From the IMG/VR virus record IMGVR_UViG_3300044613_004858, positions 1 through 24,203 of that record: a stretch of DNA of 24,203 bases; one strand, 5' to 3'. Both the position numbers and the translations under genes were made by a program. Within the stretch, counting starts at the first letter, position 1, and the number at the start of each line of letters is the position of its first letter. This DNA is from a virus. Shown piece by piece: positions 22,845-24,203 of the stretch. Below the pieces are notes generated by a model. It was given only the letters and a program-made list of their open reading frames with translations, did not search any database and was not told where the DNA came from.

Positions 22845-23411
22845 TTAAGGTTCAATCGTTGCGTCATTAGATGTGATTTTAATTTTTACTCGATGAACAG
22901 CATTAGAAAACTCTCGAATTATTTTAGCGTATAATGCGTTTTCATTCTTATCTACAAATATCTTCTTTAATCCTCTAATAGCTGACCCTTGCATATTCAT
23001 TTTGCCAGTTTCACGCATGATCAATCTAATTAACATTTGTTTTGCTTCTTCTTTTGAAGGAGCTTCAATTGTTGCTTCAATCTCAACAACAGCTTCCATC
23101 TTGCCTTGATGATGTTCCTCGATAATTTCAATCAAAAGATCTTGCACATGAGGATCTCTTTTAACTGCTCTAATAATTTGTTCCTTGTACATTGTCCAAG
23201 ATTTAATAAATCGTTCGTCATCACCAAGTTGCTTGTGAGACGTAATTGGGTTCGTCAACGTAGAACCCGAAAAATGATGAACAGAAGGTTCTTCCGCTTT
23301 AGATTGACCAGCAAACATTGAAGCTGCACCTAACGCTAACCCACCAAGCAAACCAAGTCTGCCTTCATCCAATTGAGATTCTCTTAACTGAACATATTCA
23401 TTAAATGTCAT
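22845..23411 (-). CDS. Tagged protein with Gly-rich segment, 188 aa
   Basis: It begins MTFNEYVQLRESQLDEGRLG, with the tag and two cleavage-like sites (LRE/S and LDE/G, the latter the better match to T4 gp21 preference). Next is LGLLGGLALGAASMFAG (about 18-34), a Gly-rich hydrophobic segment. The main domain (about 60-188) is helical with a beta segment, MEAVVEIEATIEAPSKEEAKQ, comparable with the neighbour at 22395. The start overlaps the preceding gene by 11 bases. Predicted to be cut by the prohead protease and packaged, by analogy to T4. Confidence 0.73.
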   Translation of the reverse strand: MTFNEYVQLRESQLDEGRLGLLGGLALGAASMFAGQSKAEEPSVHHFSGSTLTNPITSHKQLGDDERFIKSWTMYKEQIIRAVKRDPHVQDLLIEIIEEHHQGKMEAVVEIEATIEAPSKEEAKQMLIRLIMRETGKMNMQGSAIRGLKKIFVDKNENALYAKIIREFSNAVHRVKIKITSNDATIEP

Positions 23412-23763
23412 CTGAATCCTTTTGTTTATTTAGATAACGATCATACTTAGAACCCGGAACAGGTTTTAAATTGAATTTTTCAAAAAGTGATTCTATATCA
23501 AATTCGCCATGAAGAGGTACAAAAAAATCTTTTATAGTATAAATGCTTCCACTTTTTGTATGAATGTCATAGTTATATCCATTGGTTTCTGAAGGTTGAT
23601 TTACACTTACAATCATGCTTGTTCTACCAATTCGTTTTTCTGGTATTTCTAAAGTAAAAGGATTACCATGAGCCTTATCACGATGATGAAAAACCGTTGC
23701 TGTGTCAGCAAAAATATGATCTCCAGCACCTTCTCTTAACTGAACATATTCATGAAACTTCAT
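23401..23763 (-). CDS. Tagged protein, 120 aa
   Basis: It starts MKFHEYVQLREGAGDH. EYVQLRE is identical to the tag of the next gene, and LRE/G is an ideal cleavage-type site. The body is polar and beta-like (SMIVSVNQ, YDIHTKSGSIYTI), ending with a Lys/Asp-rich tail. AGGAG lies 7 bases before the ATG. Upstream is copy 2 of the 26-27 base repeat, with a CTAAATAG late-promoter-like core. It overlaps the downstream tagged gene by 11 bases. Function beyond probable packaging is not recognised. Confidence 0.73.
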   Translation of the reverse strand: MKFHEYVQLREGAGDHIFADTATVFHHRDKAHGNPFTLEIPEKRIGRTSMIVSVNQPSETNGYNYDIHTKSGSIYTIKDFFVPLHGEFDIESLFEKFNLKPVPGSKYDRYLNKQKDSDDI

Positions 23764-23771
23764 ATGATTCT

Positions 23772-23798
23772 CCTAATTTTTATAAAACTATTTAGTGT
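23772..23798 (-). repeat. 27-base repeat, copy 2 (before the 120-aa tagged gene)
   Basis: The plus strand reads CCTAATTTTTATAAAACTAT then TTAGTGT, matching the copy before recA. On the minus strand it carries CTAAATAG and ends in TTAGGAG, the ribosome site of the tagged gene. It is probably a promoter-plus-ribosome-site module. Confidence 0.65.
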
Positions 23799-23810
23799 AT
23801 AAACAAGAAA

Positions 23811-24203
23811 TTATCCTTGTTGACCGAGTGGATTGTATGTTTGTCCGTACTCATACTTTGCGATTCTATAAAATTTGCCTTCGTCCTCTTTAACAAGATA
23901 ATCTTGAGGTTTCAAAGTCATTTTTTTGTTCCAAGGCGAAATGAACTCAACATGTTCATTACCTGTGTACAAAGCAACCATTCTAGGACTTTGTTCTGGA
24001 CGCACAGGTCCACCAATGTTTCCTACATAAGATTTTGAAAATTTTTCAGGCTTAACAACATATTGTTCACGACTAGGTCCACTCACAATAATGTCATTAA
24101 CTTCAACTGTATTAGTAGTTTCTTCGCCATCCTCGGTAACAGTAACAATCGGTTTTGACTCTTGTGATACTGTGTAGGAAAAAGGAGGCATATTTTCATC
24201 TGT
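23811..24203 (-). CDS. Hypothetical protein, probably continuing past the window edge
   Basis: The frame is open from the stop at 23811 to the window edge. The first ATG inside the window (24191, MPPFSYTVSQES) has no SD, and the frame continues upstream (T-D-E-N before it), so the true start may lie outside. At least 126 residues are visible. They are beta-rich and soluble (IVTVTEDGEETTNTVEVND, MVALYTGNEHVEFI) and end in GQTYNPLGQQG. No family is recognised; the style would suit a small structural protein. It is followed after 47 bases by the tagged genes. Confidence 0.6.
   Translation of the reverse strand, partial: TDENMPPFSYTVSQESKPIVTVTEDGEETTNTVEVNDIIVSGPSREQYVVKPEKFSKSYVGNIGGPVRPEQSPRMVALYTGNEHVEFISPWNKKMTLKPQDYLVKEDEGKFYRIAKYEYGQTYNPLGQQG

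Noticed and set aside
22818-22860. AACGATT/AATCGTT inverted repeat between convergent genes as a terminator
   Set aside because: The stem is 7 bp with a loop of about 29 bases and no T-tract; too weak to call.

Overview
This window looks like part of the genome of a large tailed phage with T4-like traits, not a bacterial chromosome. The DNA is AT-rich. Genes are short, tightly packed and often overlap by 1-11 bases, and they switch strand in small blocks. Many are unrecognised. Those that can be named are typical of big myoviruses: a RecA/UvsX recombinase, a Ski2-like helicase, a T4 gp1-type dNMP kinase, ThyX and two PD-(D/E)XK-type nucleases. At least seven otherwise unrelated small proteins begin with a short peptide resembling the T4 capsid-targeting sequence (F-x-x-[FYW], then [LI]-x-E), which in T4 is cut by the prohead protease. 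No rRNA, tRNA, integrase, transposase or CRISPR array was seen. The host cannot be named. A heptose-metabolism enzyme and exported proteins suggest a Gram-negative-type envelope.

Layout. (1) Positions 1-7607, minus strand: one long, coupled block. In transcription order it encodes two small tagged proteins, two unknown proteins, an FmdB-type zinc ribbon, PrkA kinase, a YeaH/DUF444 vWA protein, SpoVR, an unknown 246-aa protein, a 36-aa membrane peptide and a coiled-coil protein cut by the window edge. PrkA-YeaH-SpoVR is the conserved bacterial stress and sporulation trio, here with motifs intact. (2) 7636-9115: a 42-aa membrane peptide (+) converging on a bifunctional HldE-like ADP-heptose synthase (-). 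(3) 9252-12852, plus strand: five genes for a low-complexity protein, two exported proteins, a papain-like cysteine peptidase and a membrane-associated protein, ending in hairpins shared with a convergent minus gene. (4) 12887-19676: nucleotide and DNA metabolism (thyX, dNMP kinase, nucleases, helicase) mixed with small unknown and tagged genes. Clear terminator-then-sigma70-promoter junctions precede thyX and the helicase. (5) 19724-22269: a minus-strand recombination block led by recA/uvsX. (6) 22395-24203: tagged, probably virion-internal proteins.

How the parts fit. The metabolism genes feed and process phage DNA. The tagged proteins are predicted to enter the prohead and be trimmed there, and some may be delivered with the genome. 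The kinase trio, heptose enzyme and exported-peptidase cluster are accessory modules that probably act on host physiology or envelope. Expression signals include host-like promoters, several start codons placed about 6 nt after a -10 box (possible leaderless mRNAs), and a hairpin plus mini-ORF ahead of recA that may act as a leader control element. All functional statements come from reading motifs and gene order. No database search was run.
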